From Streptomyces sp. NBC_00539 (GTDB taxonomy: Bacteria; Actinomycetota; Actinomycetes; Streptomycetales; Streptomycetaceae), in contig NZ_CP107811.1 of NCBI RefSeq assembly GCF_036346105.1, positions 1,983,501-2,047,500 of the forward strand: a stretch of 64,000 nt of DNA, given 5' to 3'. This document shows positions 32,179 to 40,500 of the stretch, piece by piece. Positions within the stretch are counted from its first letter, which is position 1. Each line of letters starts with the position of its first letter. The position numbers were made by a program, and so were the translations under genes. Below the pieces are notes generated by a model that did not search any database, was not told the DNA's origin, and saw only the letters and a list, made by a program, of their open reading frames with translations.

Positions 32179-32955
32179 ATGACGAATCCCTCCGTGGAAC
32201 CCGTTCGCATGACCAGTCCGGTACGCCTCGACGACCTGATCGAGGCGATCAAGAAGGTCCACCCCGACACCCTGGAGCAGCTCAGCGGAGCCGTCGTCGC
32301 CGCCGAGCACCTCGGTGACGTCGCGGACCACCTGATCGGCCACTTCGTCGACCAGGCACGCCGCTCCGGCGCCTCCTGGACCGACATCGGCCGCAGCATG
32401 GGCGTCACCCGCCAGGCCGCCCAGAAGCGCTTCGTCCCCAAGGCCGACAAGGCCGGGGCCGACGGGGGCGAGGGCGCCGAGCCCGACGCCGCCCAGGGCT
32501 TCGCCCGCTTCACCCCCCGTGCCCGCGGCGTCGTCGTGGCCTCGCAGAACGAGGCCCGCGCCCGCGGGAACACCGAGATCCGCACCGGACACCTGGTGCT
32601 CGGCCTGCTCGCCGAGCCGGAGGGGCTCGCCGCGCTCGTCCTGAGCCGGCAGCGCGTCCCCGAGGACGCCGTGCGCGCCGCCGTCACCGCGCTCCTGCCC
32701 GAGCCCGTCGACCCGGCCGAGCTGCCGGCCCTGACCCCCTTCGACGCCGGCGCGAAGAAGGCCCTGGAGCTGACCTTCCGCGAGGCCCTGCGCCTGGGCC
32801 ACCCCTACGTCGGCACCGAGCACATCCTGCTCGCCCTCCTCGAACTCGAAAACGGGGAAGGCGTCCTCAGCGGTCTCGGCCTGGAGAAGGGCGCCGTCGA
32901 GGCAGCCGTCACCGACGCCCTGGCAGCCGTCGTCGAAGGGACGCAGGGGGAGTAG
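32179..32955 (+). CDS. Helix-turn-helix protein with Clp_N domains
   Basis: Predicted 258-aa protein. The N-terminal about 90 residues hold an HTH (GASWTDIGRSMGVTRQAAQK). The C-terminal part has two Clp_N repeats (FTPRARGVVVASQNEARARG with TEIRTGHLVLGLL, then PYVGTEHILLALLE), the adaptor-binding module at the head of ClpA/ClpC, but no AAA+ domain. It could sense substrates or ClpC status and regulate transcription. The promoter carries two inverted repeats and the mRNA looks leaderless, consistent with autoregulation. The ATG at 32179 has no ribosome site. The last 47 bp overlap the 3' end of the convergent AI-2E gene. Confidence 0.88.
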   Translation: MTNPSVEPVRMTSPVRLDDLIEAIKKVHPDTLEQLSGAVVAAEHLGDVADHLIGHFVDQARRSGASWTDIGRSMGVTRQAAQKRFVPKADKAGADGGEGAEPDAAQGFARFTPRARGVVVASQNEARARGNTEIRTGHLVLGLLAEPEGLAALVLSRQRVPEDAVRAAVTALLPEPVDPAELPALTPFDAGAKKALELTFREALRLGHPYVGTEHILLALLELENGEGVLSGLGLEKGAVEAAVTDALAAVVEGTQGE

Positions 32956-34204
32956 CGGAGTCGGCGCCGGCTCCCCGCCCGCCGCCGTCGGGCGTGTCGG
33001 CGCCCTCCGTCAGCTCGTAGCGCTTCACGTACGCGCCGAGGAAGGCCTGGAGCGTGGCGACGGCCGGGATCGCGATGAGCGCCCCGACCGCCCCCAGCAG
33101 TGCGGTGCCCGCGATGACCGAGCCGAAGGCGACCGCCGGATGGATGTCCACCGTCTTCGCGGTGAGCTTGGGCTGGAGCACGTAGTTCTCGAACTGCTGG
33201 TAGACCACCACGAATCCGAGCACGTACAGCGCGTACCAGGGTTCGACCGTGAAGGCGATCAGCATGGGCAGCGCGCCCGCCAGATAGGTGCCGATGGTGG
33301 GGACGAACTGCGACACCAGGCCGACCCACACCGCGAGCGCGGGTGCGTACGGCACCTGGAGGACGGCGAACACCACGTAGTGGGCGACGCCGGAGATCAG
33401 TGCCATCAGTCCGCGCGAGTAGAGGTACCCGCCCGTCTTCGCGACGGCGATCTCCCACGCGCGCAGCACCTCCGACTGCTTGGCCGGCGGCAGTACGGAG
33501 CACAGCGCGCGCCGCAGCCGCGGCCCGTCGGCGGCGAAGTAGAAGGAGAACAGCCCGACGGTCAGCAGCTTGAACAGGCCGCCGAGCACGGTGGCGGACA
33601 CGTCGAGCACTCCGCTCGCGCTGTTGCGCACGTACTTCTGCAGCCAGTCCGAGTGCAGCAGGCTGTCCTGGATCTCCAGCCGGGACAGATCCGTGTGGAA
33701 CGTCGTGTTGACCGATCTGATCACGGAGTCGAGGGTGCGCGGGAAGCCCTCCACCATGTCGACGATCTGACCGGCGAGCATCGAGCCGAGCAGGGCCACG
33801 AACCCGGCGGCCGCGACGAAGACCCCGAGGAAGACGAGGAAGGTGGCGAGTCCGCGGCGCATGCCGCGGGCCGCCATCCGGGACACCGCGGGCTCTACCG
33901 CGAGCGCGAGGAAGAAGGCGATCAGGATGTTGACGAGCAGCCCGATCAGCTGGTGGAAGGCCCAGCTGCCGAGCTGGAAGCAGGCGACGAGGGCCAGTAC
34001 GAGGATCACCGCGCGGGGCAGCCAGCGCGGCATCCGGGCCCCGGCCACCGCCGCGGTCGCCGCTGCCGCGTCCGCCGCGGGCCCGGCGGCCGGGCCGGCG
34101 TGCTCGGGGCTGTCCTCGTGTTCCGGCCGGTCCTCGTGTTCGGGGTGATCGGGGTGTTCGCCCTGCTCGGGCCGTCGGGGGGTCGTCTCTTCAGTCGCTG
34201 CCAC
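32909..34204 (-). CDS. AI-2E family transporter (TqsA/PerM-like)
   Basis: Predicted 431-aa membrane protein. An acidic, His-rich N-terminus (about residues 10-36) and an Ala-rich stretch lead into about seven to eight hydrophobic segments, among them AVILVLALVACFQLGSWAF, LVNILIAFFLALAVEPAVS and LATFLVFLGVFVAAAGFVAL. VGLVSQFVPTIGTYLAGALP and YQQFENYVLQPKLTAKTVDI are hallmarks of the family. Members export autoinducer-2 or other small molecules, or exchange sodium and protons; the substrate here is unknown. The start is GTG 34204 without a good ribosome site. DUF3046 lies 51 bp upstream on the same strand. The gene overlaps the HTH-Clp_N gene tail to tail. Confidence 0.9.
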   Translation of the reverse strand: MAATEETTPRRPEQGEHPDHPEHEDRPEHEDSPEHAGPAAGPAADAAAATAAVAGARMPRWLPRAVILVLALVACFQLGSWAFHQLIGLLVNILIAFFLALAVEPAVSRMAARGMRRGLATFLVFLGVFVAAAGFVALLGSMLAGQIVDMVEGFPRTLDSVIRSVNTTFHTDLSRLEIQDSLLHSDWLQKYVRNSASGVLDVSATVLGGLFKLLTVGLFSFYFAADGPRLRRALCSVLPPAKQSEVLRAWEIAVAKTGGYLYSRGLMALISGVAHYVVFAVLQVPYAPALAVWVGLVSQFVPTIGTYLAGALPMLIAFTVEPWYALYVLGFVVVYQQFENYVLQPKLTAKTVDIHPAVAFGSVIAGTALLGAVGALIAIPAVATLQAFLGAYVKRYELTEGADTPDGGGRGAGADSATPPASLRRRLPGRR

Positions 34205-34255
34205 GCACCCCAGTCTGACCCACCCCTGGGCGGAACGGTCCGGCCGGGCTCCGCC

Positions 34256-34450
34256 TCAGCGCAGTGAGGCGGGCACGTCCATCGCCGAACACACCGCGCG
34301 CCACACGTCCTTGGCCTCCCAGCCCGCTTCCAGCGCCTGGTGGACGGTGCGTCCGCCGAGCTCCGTCATGACGTGGTCCCGCGCGAAGGAGTCCGCGTAG
34401 GCCGCCCCGAAGTACTCGGCCATCCGCTCCCAGAAAATCGTCAACCGCAT
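34256..34450 (-). CDS. DUF3046 protein
   Basis: Predicted 64-aa protein beginning MRLTIFWERMAEYFGAAYAD and ending WRAVCSAMDVPASLR. It matches the short actinobacterial DUF3046 family, which often lies near recA-recX; here recA is about 5 kb away. No function is established. The ATG at 34450 fits the family start better than the longer open frame. Downstream on the same strand is the AI-2E transporter gene. Confidence 0.85.
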   Translation of the reverse strand: MRLTIFWERMAEYFGAAYADSFARDHVMTELGGRTVHQALEAGWEAKDVWRAVCSAMDVPASLR

Positions 34451-34530
34451 GCCACCAGTATCGCGCCCCGGAGAGTGCACCGGCCGCGTTCGCACCCCCG
34501 GCCCCGCATCCGGCGCCCTACGGTTCCCGC

Positions 34531-35460
34531 ATGCCTGGAGACGAAGCCCCGCCGGCCGCGACGACCCCGCTGGCCCGCGCCGAGCGGTTCATCTGGCTCA
34601 CGGCGCGGGTGCTGGAGCAGCGCCGGTTCGCGTTCCACTTCCTCGGCGGCGACGCCGACGGGGTGGACGCCGCCCTCGGGGCGTACCTGGGCGCCGACGG
34701 CGGCTACGGGCACGCGCTCGACCCGGATCTGCGCGGACCGCTGAGCCAGCCGCTGCACGCCGCGTACGCCCTGCGGGTGCTGGACGCCCTCGGCCGCTGC
34801 GGGGGGAGGCGGGTGGAGCAGCTCTGCGGACACCTGGCCGCGGTCTCCACCTGCGACGGCGCCCTCCCGGTGGTGTCGCCCGCCCCGGGCGGCCTTCCGG
34901 CGGCCCCGCACCCCCCGGCGCACGGTGGTCCGCAGGGCGCTCTGCTGACCACCGGCCCGGTCGTCGGCGCCCTGCACCGCAACCGGGTCTGGCACGCGTG
35001 GCTCTTCCGGGCCACCGACTTCTGCTGGGACCGCGTCGAGACGCCGCGCCACTGGCACCCCTACGAGGTCCGCGGCGCGGTGGCGTTCCTCGACGGCGTC
35101 CCCGACCGCAGCCGGGCCGCGGCGGCCGCCGACCGGCTGGGGCGGCTGGTGCGCGAGCAGCGCCTGGTGGTGCTGGATCCGGCGCGCCCGGCCGGGGGGC
35201 CGACGGCTCCCGCGGACGCGCCGGACGAGGAGCTGTACCCGTACGACCTGGCGCGCCGCCCCGAGTCGTACGCGCGCGGCTGGTTCACCGACGCGGAGAT
35301 GGGCCGGTCCCTGGACTTCCTCGCCTCCCGGCAGCAACCGGACGGGGGCTGGCCGGCGGCCCGGCCGGCCACGGCTGCGGGCAGCCCCCTGGAGCGGCGC
35401 CCGATCGCCACCCTGGAGGCGCTCCTGACGCTCCGCGCCTACGGCCGCACCCTCGGCTAA
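34531..35460 (+). CDS. Alpha-toroid (prenyltransferase/squalene oxidase repeat)-like protein
   Basis: Predicted 309-aa soluble protein. Segments such as GADGGYGHALDPDLRGPLSQ and LDFLASRQQPDGGWPA look like the QxxDGxW repeats of alpha/alpha-toroid enzymes. The catalytic DxDD of squalene-hopene cyclases is not evident, so enzyme activity cannot be claimed. TACGGT ends six bases before the ATG, a -10-like element, but no -35 is visible; leaderless expression is possible. Its TAA overlaps the TAG of azlD on the other strand. Confidence 0.75.
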   Translation: MPGDEAPPAATTPLARAERFIWLTARVLEQRRFAFHFLGGDADGVDAALGAYLGADGGYGHALDPDLRGPLSQPLHAAYALRVLDALGRCGGRRVEQLCGHLAAVSTCDGALPVVSPAPGGLPAAPHPPAHGGPQGALLTTGPVVGALHRNRVWHAWLFRATDFCWDRVETPRHWHPYEVRGAVAFLDGVPDRSRAAAAADRLGRLVREQRLVVLDPARPAGGPTAPADAPDEELYPYDLARRPESYARGWFTDAEMGRSLDFLASRQQPDGGWPAARPATAAGSPLERRPIATLEALLTLRAYGRTLG

Positions 35461-35765
35461 CCGGCCATGGCGCGCAGGCCCGCCGTGACGAGGACCGCGA
35501 TGCCCACCACGACGAGGAACGGGGCCCGCAGCAGCAGCGCGACGGCCGCCGCGGCCAGTCCGGCGGCGCGGGCGTCGAGGACCAGCTCGTGGCCGGTGCT
35601 GAACGTCTGCTGGGCGGTGAGGGCGGTGAGCAGCGCGACCGGCAGCAGCGCGGCCAGCCTGCGCACGGCCGGCCGCTCCAGCGCTCCGGCGGGCACGAGC
35701 AGGCCGGCGAGCTTGACGGCGTAGCAGCCGACGACGGTCAGCCCGATGGCGATCCAGACGTTCAT
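35457..35765 (-). CDS. azlD: AzlD family branched-chain amino acid exporter subunit
   Basis: Predicted 102-aa membrane protein with about four hydrophobic segments, starting MNVWIAIGLTVVGCYAVKLA and ending LVVVGIAVLVTAGLRAMAG. AzlD is the small partner of AzlC in branched-chain amino acid export. Its ATG overlaps the azlC stop by 4 bp (ATGA), so the two are translationally coupled. The longer open frame in the same register is antisense noise. Confidence 0.9.
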   Translation of the reverse strand: MNVWIAIGLTVVGCYAVKLAGLLVPAGALERPAVRRLAALLPVALLTALTAQQTFSTGHELVLDARAAGLAAAAVALLLRAPFLVVVGIAVLVTAGLRAMAG

Positions 35766-36460
35766 GAGCGGCGTCCCTTCATCCACAGCACGACGGGAGC
35801 GGCCAGCGCCGCGATCAGCACGGGCACCCCGGAGGGCAGTACGGGCAGCAGGCCGAGACCCAGGACGAGGGCGAGGGCGGCGACGGCCCGTTCGGTGGGG
35901 CCCTTCACCATCGGTGCGAGCAGGGCGAGGAAGACGGCGGGACCGGCGGCGTCCAGTCCCCACACGGTGGTGTCGCCGATCGCCTCGGCGCCGAGCGCGC
36001 CGAGCAGCGTGGTGAGGTTCCACAGCACGTACAGGGTCAGCCCGGTCACGGTGAACCCGAGCCGCGCCGACCTGCGCCCGGGCTGGGCGAGGGCGACGGC
36101 GGTCGTCTCGTCGATGACCCAGTGCGCGGCGAGCGGCCGCAGGGCCTTGGGGAAGGCGAGCAGCTGGGACAGCCGCAGCCCGTAGAAGGCGTTGCGGGTG
36201 CCCAGGAAGAAGGCCCCGGCGGCGGCGGTGAACGGGTTGCCGCCCGCGGCGAGGGCGCCGACCAGCGCGAACTGCGAGGCGCCGGTGAAGACGAGCAGGC
36301 TCAGCACGCAGGCCTGGAGCACGCTGACACCGGATCCTGCGGCGGTCACCCCGAACGCGAATCCCGAAAGGCCGACGGCCACCCCGACGCCGAGCGCGTC
36401 CCGTATGACGGCGCTGCGCGGCCGTTCGTCGACCCCCTGGGGGGCCTCTTGTATCACCAT
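35762..36460 (-). CDS. azlC: AzlC family branched-chain amino acid exporter
   Basis: Predicted 232-aa membrane protein. LSGFAFGVTAAGSGVSVLQA, LSLLVFTGASQFALVGALAAG and FFLGTRNAFYGLRLSQLL are characteristic AzlC segments; HWVIDETTAVAL follows. It would export branched-chain amino acids or analogues together with AzlD. The ATG at 36460 is chosen because GGGAGA lies eight bases upstream; a GTG at 36475 has no room for a ribosome site. An AraC-type regulator lies just upstream on the same strand, as is common for azlCD. Confidence 0.93.
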   Translation of the reverse strand: MVIQEAPQGVDERPRSAVIRDALGVGVAVGLSGFAFGVTAAGSGVSVLQACVLSLLVFTGASQFALVGALAAGGNPFTAAAGAFFLGTRNAFYGLRLSQLLAFPKALRPLAAHWVIDETTAVALAQPGRRSARLGFTVTGLTLYVLWNLTTLLGALGAEAIGDTTVWGLDAAGPAVFLALLAPMVKGPTERAVAALALVLGLGLLPVLPSGVPVLIAALAAPVVLWMKGRRS

Positions 36461-36633
36461 CTGATGTTCTCCCACGCCCTGACGTTATGCGGGGGCCGGC
36501 AGGCGGTCTTGTACGTTCTTGCGCGCGCCCGGGACCTGCGGGCCGGGGCGGAACCCCCGGACCGGCGGGGCGGCCCGGGCCGGCGGGATGCCCGGGGCAC
36601 CGGACGGCCCGGGACCGGTCGGACCGCCCGGGG

Positions 36634-37473
36634 TCAGCCGGTGTGCCTGCGCTCCCGCCGGTACGCGCCCGGCGGGACGCCGACGATCCGCGTGAAGTGC
36701 CGGTTCAGGTGCGGCTGGTCGGTGAAGCCGACGGCGACGGCGGCCTCCGCGGGCGCGGTGCCCGCGTCCAGCAACCGCCGGGCGCGCCGCACCCGGGCGT
36801 CGGTCAGCCAGGTGTGGGGCGGCATCCCGTACCTCTCCCGGAAGGCACGCAGCAGGGCGAACGGGCTCGTCCCGAGCTCCGCCGCGAGCTGCTCCAGCGA
36901 CGGCGGCTGCGCGATCCGTTCCTCCAGCACGGCCCTGGCCCGCTCCGCGTCCGCGCCGCCCGCGCGCCGGACCGTACGGGCCGGCAGCGGTCCGGCGTGC
37001 CGGGTCAGCATCCGCGCCACCACACCGCGCAGCAGCGTGTCGGCGGCCAGCGCGTTCCCGGCCTCGGCGGCCCGGTGCACCTCGGATATCACCTGCGAGG
37101 CCTGCGGGTCGGGGACCATGTCGGCGGTGAAGCCGGGGGTCCCGCGCAGCGTGCCGATCTCGGCGGCGACCTCGCTGATCAGCGCGCGGGACGGGTAGAG
37201 GGTGGCGTACGCCCAGCCTTCGGGCACCCCGGCGCGCGCGGTGTGCGCCACCTCCGGGTTGATCAGTACCACGCTGCCCGGCCCGGCGCGCAGGGTCGCG
37301 GCGGGCAGCCCGATCTCCTCGACGCCGCCGGTGACGGCCGCGATGACGTACCCGTCGTGGGCGTGGCGCGGGAAGGTGTGGCGGACGTAGTGGGCACGCA
37401 GCAGGTCGAGGCCGGGCAGTTCCGGGTACTGCCAGTGCCGCGCCCACTCCCGGCGGCCGTCGTCCGTGCCCAT
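36634..37473 (-). CDS. AraC family transcriptional regulator
   Basis: Predicted 279-aa regulator. The N-terminal cupin-like sensor has HTFPRHAHDGYVIAAVTGG and SVVLINPEVAHTARAG. The C-terminal double HTH has PPSLEQLAAELGTSPFALLR and AVGFTDQPHLNRHFTRIVGV. It precedes azlC by 173 bp on the same strand and so may control export of amino acids. The ATG is at 37473. The 173-bp gap contains GGxCCGG-rich runs with many weak hairpins; a specific terminator cannot be chosen. Confidence 0.92.
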   Translation of the reverse strand: MGTDDGRREWARHWQYPELPGLDLLRAHYVRHTFPRHAHDGYVIAAVTGGVEEIGLPAATLRAGPGSVVLINPEVAHTARAGVPEGWAYATLYPSRALISEVAAEIGTLRGTPGFTADMVPDPQASQVISEVHRAAEAGNALAADTLLRGVVARMLTRHAGPLPARTVRRAGGADAERARAVLEERIAQPPSLEQLAAELGTSPFALLRAFRERYGMPPHTWLTDARVRRARRLLDAGTAPAEAAVAVGFTDQPHLNRHFTRIVGVPPGAYRRERRHTG

Positions 37474-37524
37474 CCCCCCATTCTGCGCCCCGGCCCGTCG
37501 GCGCGTTCACGCAGGTCCGGGCGG

Positions 37525-37547
37525 TTGTCAGTGGCCGGGTGCACGAT
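37525..37547 (+). promoter_or_regulatory. RecA-NDp/PafBC-type promoter of lhr
   Basis: TTGTCAGTGGC (37525-37535), six bases, then CACGAT (37542-37547). The first element is identical to that of recA in this window. The -10 ends six bases before the ATG of lhr, which predicts a leaderless damage-induced mRNA. Confidence 0.75.
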
Positions 37548-37553
37548 GGGGGC

Positions 37554-40500
37554 ATGTCCGGTAGCGCGCTCGACTCGTTCTCCCCCGCGACCCGCTCGTG
37601 GTTCTCGGGGGCCTTCGTCATGCCCACCTCCGCCCAGGACGGGGCCTGGCGGGCGATCGGCGAGGGGTCCGACGTCCTGGTCGTGGCGCCCACCGGCTCC
37701 GGCAAGACCCTGGCCGCCTTCCTCGCGGCCCTCGACCAGCTGGCGTCGACCCCGCCGCCGGCCGAGCCGAAGAAGCGTTGCCGGGTGCTGTACGTGTCGC
37801 CGCTCAAGGCCCTGGCCGTCGACGTGGAGCGCAACCTGCGCAGCCCGCTGACCGGCATCCGGCAGGAGTCGGTGCGCCTGGGCCTGCCCGAGCCGGAGAT
37901 CCGCGTCGGCATCCGCTCCGGTGACACCCCGCCGGCCGAGCGCCGGGCGCTGGTGACGCGGCCGCCGGACATCCTGATCACCACGCCGGAGTCGCTGTTC
38001 CTGATGCTGACGTCGGCGGCGCGCGACGCCCTCGCCGGGGTGGAGACGGTGATCCTGGACGAGGTGCATGCCGTCGCGGGCACCAAGCGCGGCGCGCACC
38101 TGGCGCTGTCGCTGGAGCGGCTGGACGAGCTGCTTCCCCGCCCGGCGCGCCGGATCGGCCTGTCGGCGACGGTCCGGCCCGTGGACGAGGTGGCCCGGTA
38201 CCTCGCGCCGCGCGGCAAGGTGGAGATCGTCCAGCCGCCGTCGGCGAAGGAGTTCGACCTGTCGGTGGTCGTCCCGGTCGAGGACATGGGCGAGTTGGGC
38301 GGCTCTCCCGCCACGGAGGGCCGGGAGGGCGGGGACAAGCCCTCCATCTGGCCGCATGTGGAGGAGCGGATCGCCGATCTCGTGCAGGCCCACCGGTCCA
38401 CGATCGTGTTCGCCAACTCCCGGCGCCTCGCGGAGCGCCTGTGCAACCGGCTCAACGAGATCGCGTACGAGCGGGCGATGGGAGAGGAGCTGCCCGAGGG
38501 GTCACCGCCGGCCGAGATCATGGCGCAGTCGGGCGCCGCGCAGGGCGCCCCGCCGCTGCTGGCCCGCGCGCACCACGGTTCGGTGTCCAAGGAGCAGCGG
38601 GCTCTGGTCGAGGAGGACCTGAAAGCGGGCCGGCTGCCCGCCGTGGTCGCGACGTCCAGCCTGGAGCTGGGCATCGACATGGGCGCGGTGGACCTGGTGG
38701 TGCAGGTGGAGTCGCCGCCCTCGGTGGCGTCGGGGCTCCAGCGCGTCGGCAGGGCGGGCCACCAGGTGGGCGCGGTCTCCACGGGCGTCGTGTTCCCCAA
38801 GTACCGGGGCGACCTGGTGCAGGCCGCCGTGGTGACCGAGCGGATGCGGACGGGCTCGATCGAGTCCTTGCGCATTCCCTCCAACCCGCTGGACGTCCTC
38901 GCCCAGCAGCTGGTCGCGATGACCGCGATGGACACCTGGCAGCTGGACGACCTGCTGGCCCTGGTGCGGCGGGCCGCGCCCTTCGCGGCGCTGCCGGAGT
39001 CGGCGTTCACCTCCGTGCTGGACATGCTGGCGGGCCGCTACCCCTCGGACGCGTTCGCCGAGCTCAGGCCCCGTGTCGTATGGGACCGGGTGGCGGGCAC
39101 CATCACCGGCCGGCCGGGGGCGCAGCGGCTCGCGGTGACCTCGGGCGGCACGATCCCGGACCGGGGCCTCTTCGGCGTCTTCCTCGCGGGGGCCGACCCG
39201 AAGAAGGGCGGCGGCCGGGTCGGCGAGCTGGACGAGGAGATGGTGTATGAGTCCCGGGTCGGGGACGTGTTCACCCTGGGCACGAGCTCCTGGCGCATCG
39301 AGGACATCACGCGCGACCGCGTCCTGGTCTCACCGGCGCCCGGGGTTCCGGGCCGGCTGCCGTTCTGGAAGGGCGACCAGCTGGGCCGTCCTCTCGAACT
39401 GGGCCGGGCGGTCGGTGCGTTCCTGCGCGAGCTCGGCGGGCTCACCGACGAGGACGCCCGGCTGCGGCTGCTGGCGGCCGGGCTCGACGCCTGGGCCGCG
39501 GAGAACGTCCTCGCCTACCTCGCCGAGCAGCGCGAGGCCTGCGGTCATGTGCCGGACGACCGGACGATCGTGGTCGAGCGGTTCCGCGACGAGCTCGGCG
39601 ACTGGCGGGTCGTCGTCCACTCCCCCTTCGGCGCGCAGGTGCACGCCCCGTGGGCGCTGGCCCTCGGCGCCCGCCTCGCCGAGCGGTACGGGATGGACGC
39701 GCAGGTGATGCACGCGGACGACGGCATCGTGCTGCGCCTGCCCGACGCGGACCTGCTCTCCATGGACCTGCTCGACCACGATCCGGCGGCGCCCGCGCAG
39801 TCCTTCGCGTTCGATGACGAGCAGGCCCCGCTGGGCGCGGCGGACGTCGCCTTCGACCACGGCGACGTCCAGCAGATCGTCACCGACCAGGTGGGCGGCT
39901 CGGCCCTGTTCGCCTCCCGGTTCCGCGAGTGCGCGGCGCGCGCCCTGCTGTTGCCGCGCCGCAGTCCGGGCAAGCGCACGCCGCTGTGGCAGCAGCGCCA
40001 GCGCGCCTCCCAACTGCTCCAGGTGGCCTCCGAGTTCGGGTCCTTCCCGATCGTCCTGGAAGCCGTACGCGAATGCCTCCAGGACGTCTTCGACGTGCCG
40101 GGCCTGACCGAACTGATGGGGGACATCGAGGCGCGCCGGGTCCGGCTGGTCGAGGTCACCACGCCGGAGCCGTCGCCGTTCGCGCGGTCGCTGCTGTTCG
40201 GCTACGTCGCCCAGTTCCTGTACGAGGGGGACTCGCCGCTGGCCGAGCGCCGGGCGGCCGCGCTCTCGCTGGACTCCCGGCTGCTGGCGGAGCTGCTCGG
40301 CCAGGCGGAACTGCGGGAACTGCTGGACGCCGAGGTGCTGGAGGAACTGGAGCGCGAACTCCAGTGGCTGACCGAGGACCGCCGGGCCAAGGACGCCGAG
40401 TCGGTGGCCGACCTGCTGCGCCTGCTGGGCCCGCTCACCGAGGAGGAGTTGTCCGAGCGCGGCGCGCAGCCGTCGTGGGCCGCCGAACTCGGCGCCGCGC

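Noticed and set aside
34519-34533. TACGGT-N6-ATG before the toroid-like gene as another leaderless promoter
   Set aside because: No -35 element lies 16-19 bp upstream, so it is mentioned only as a possibility within the gene entry.
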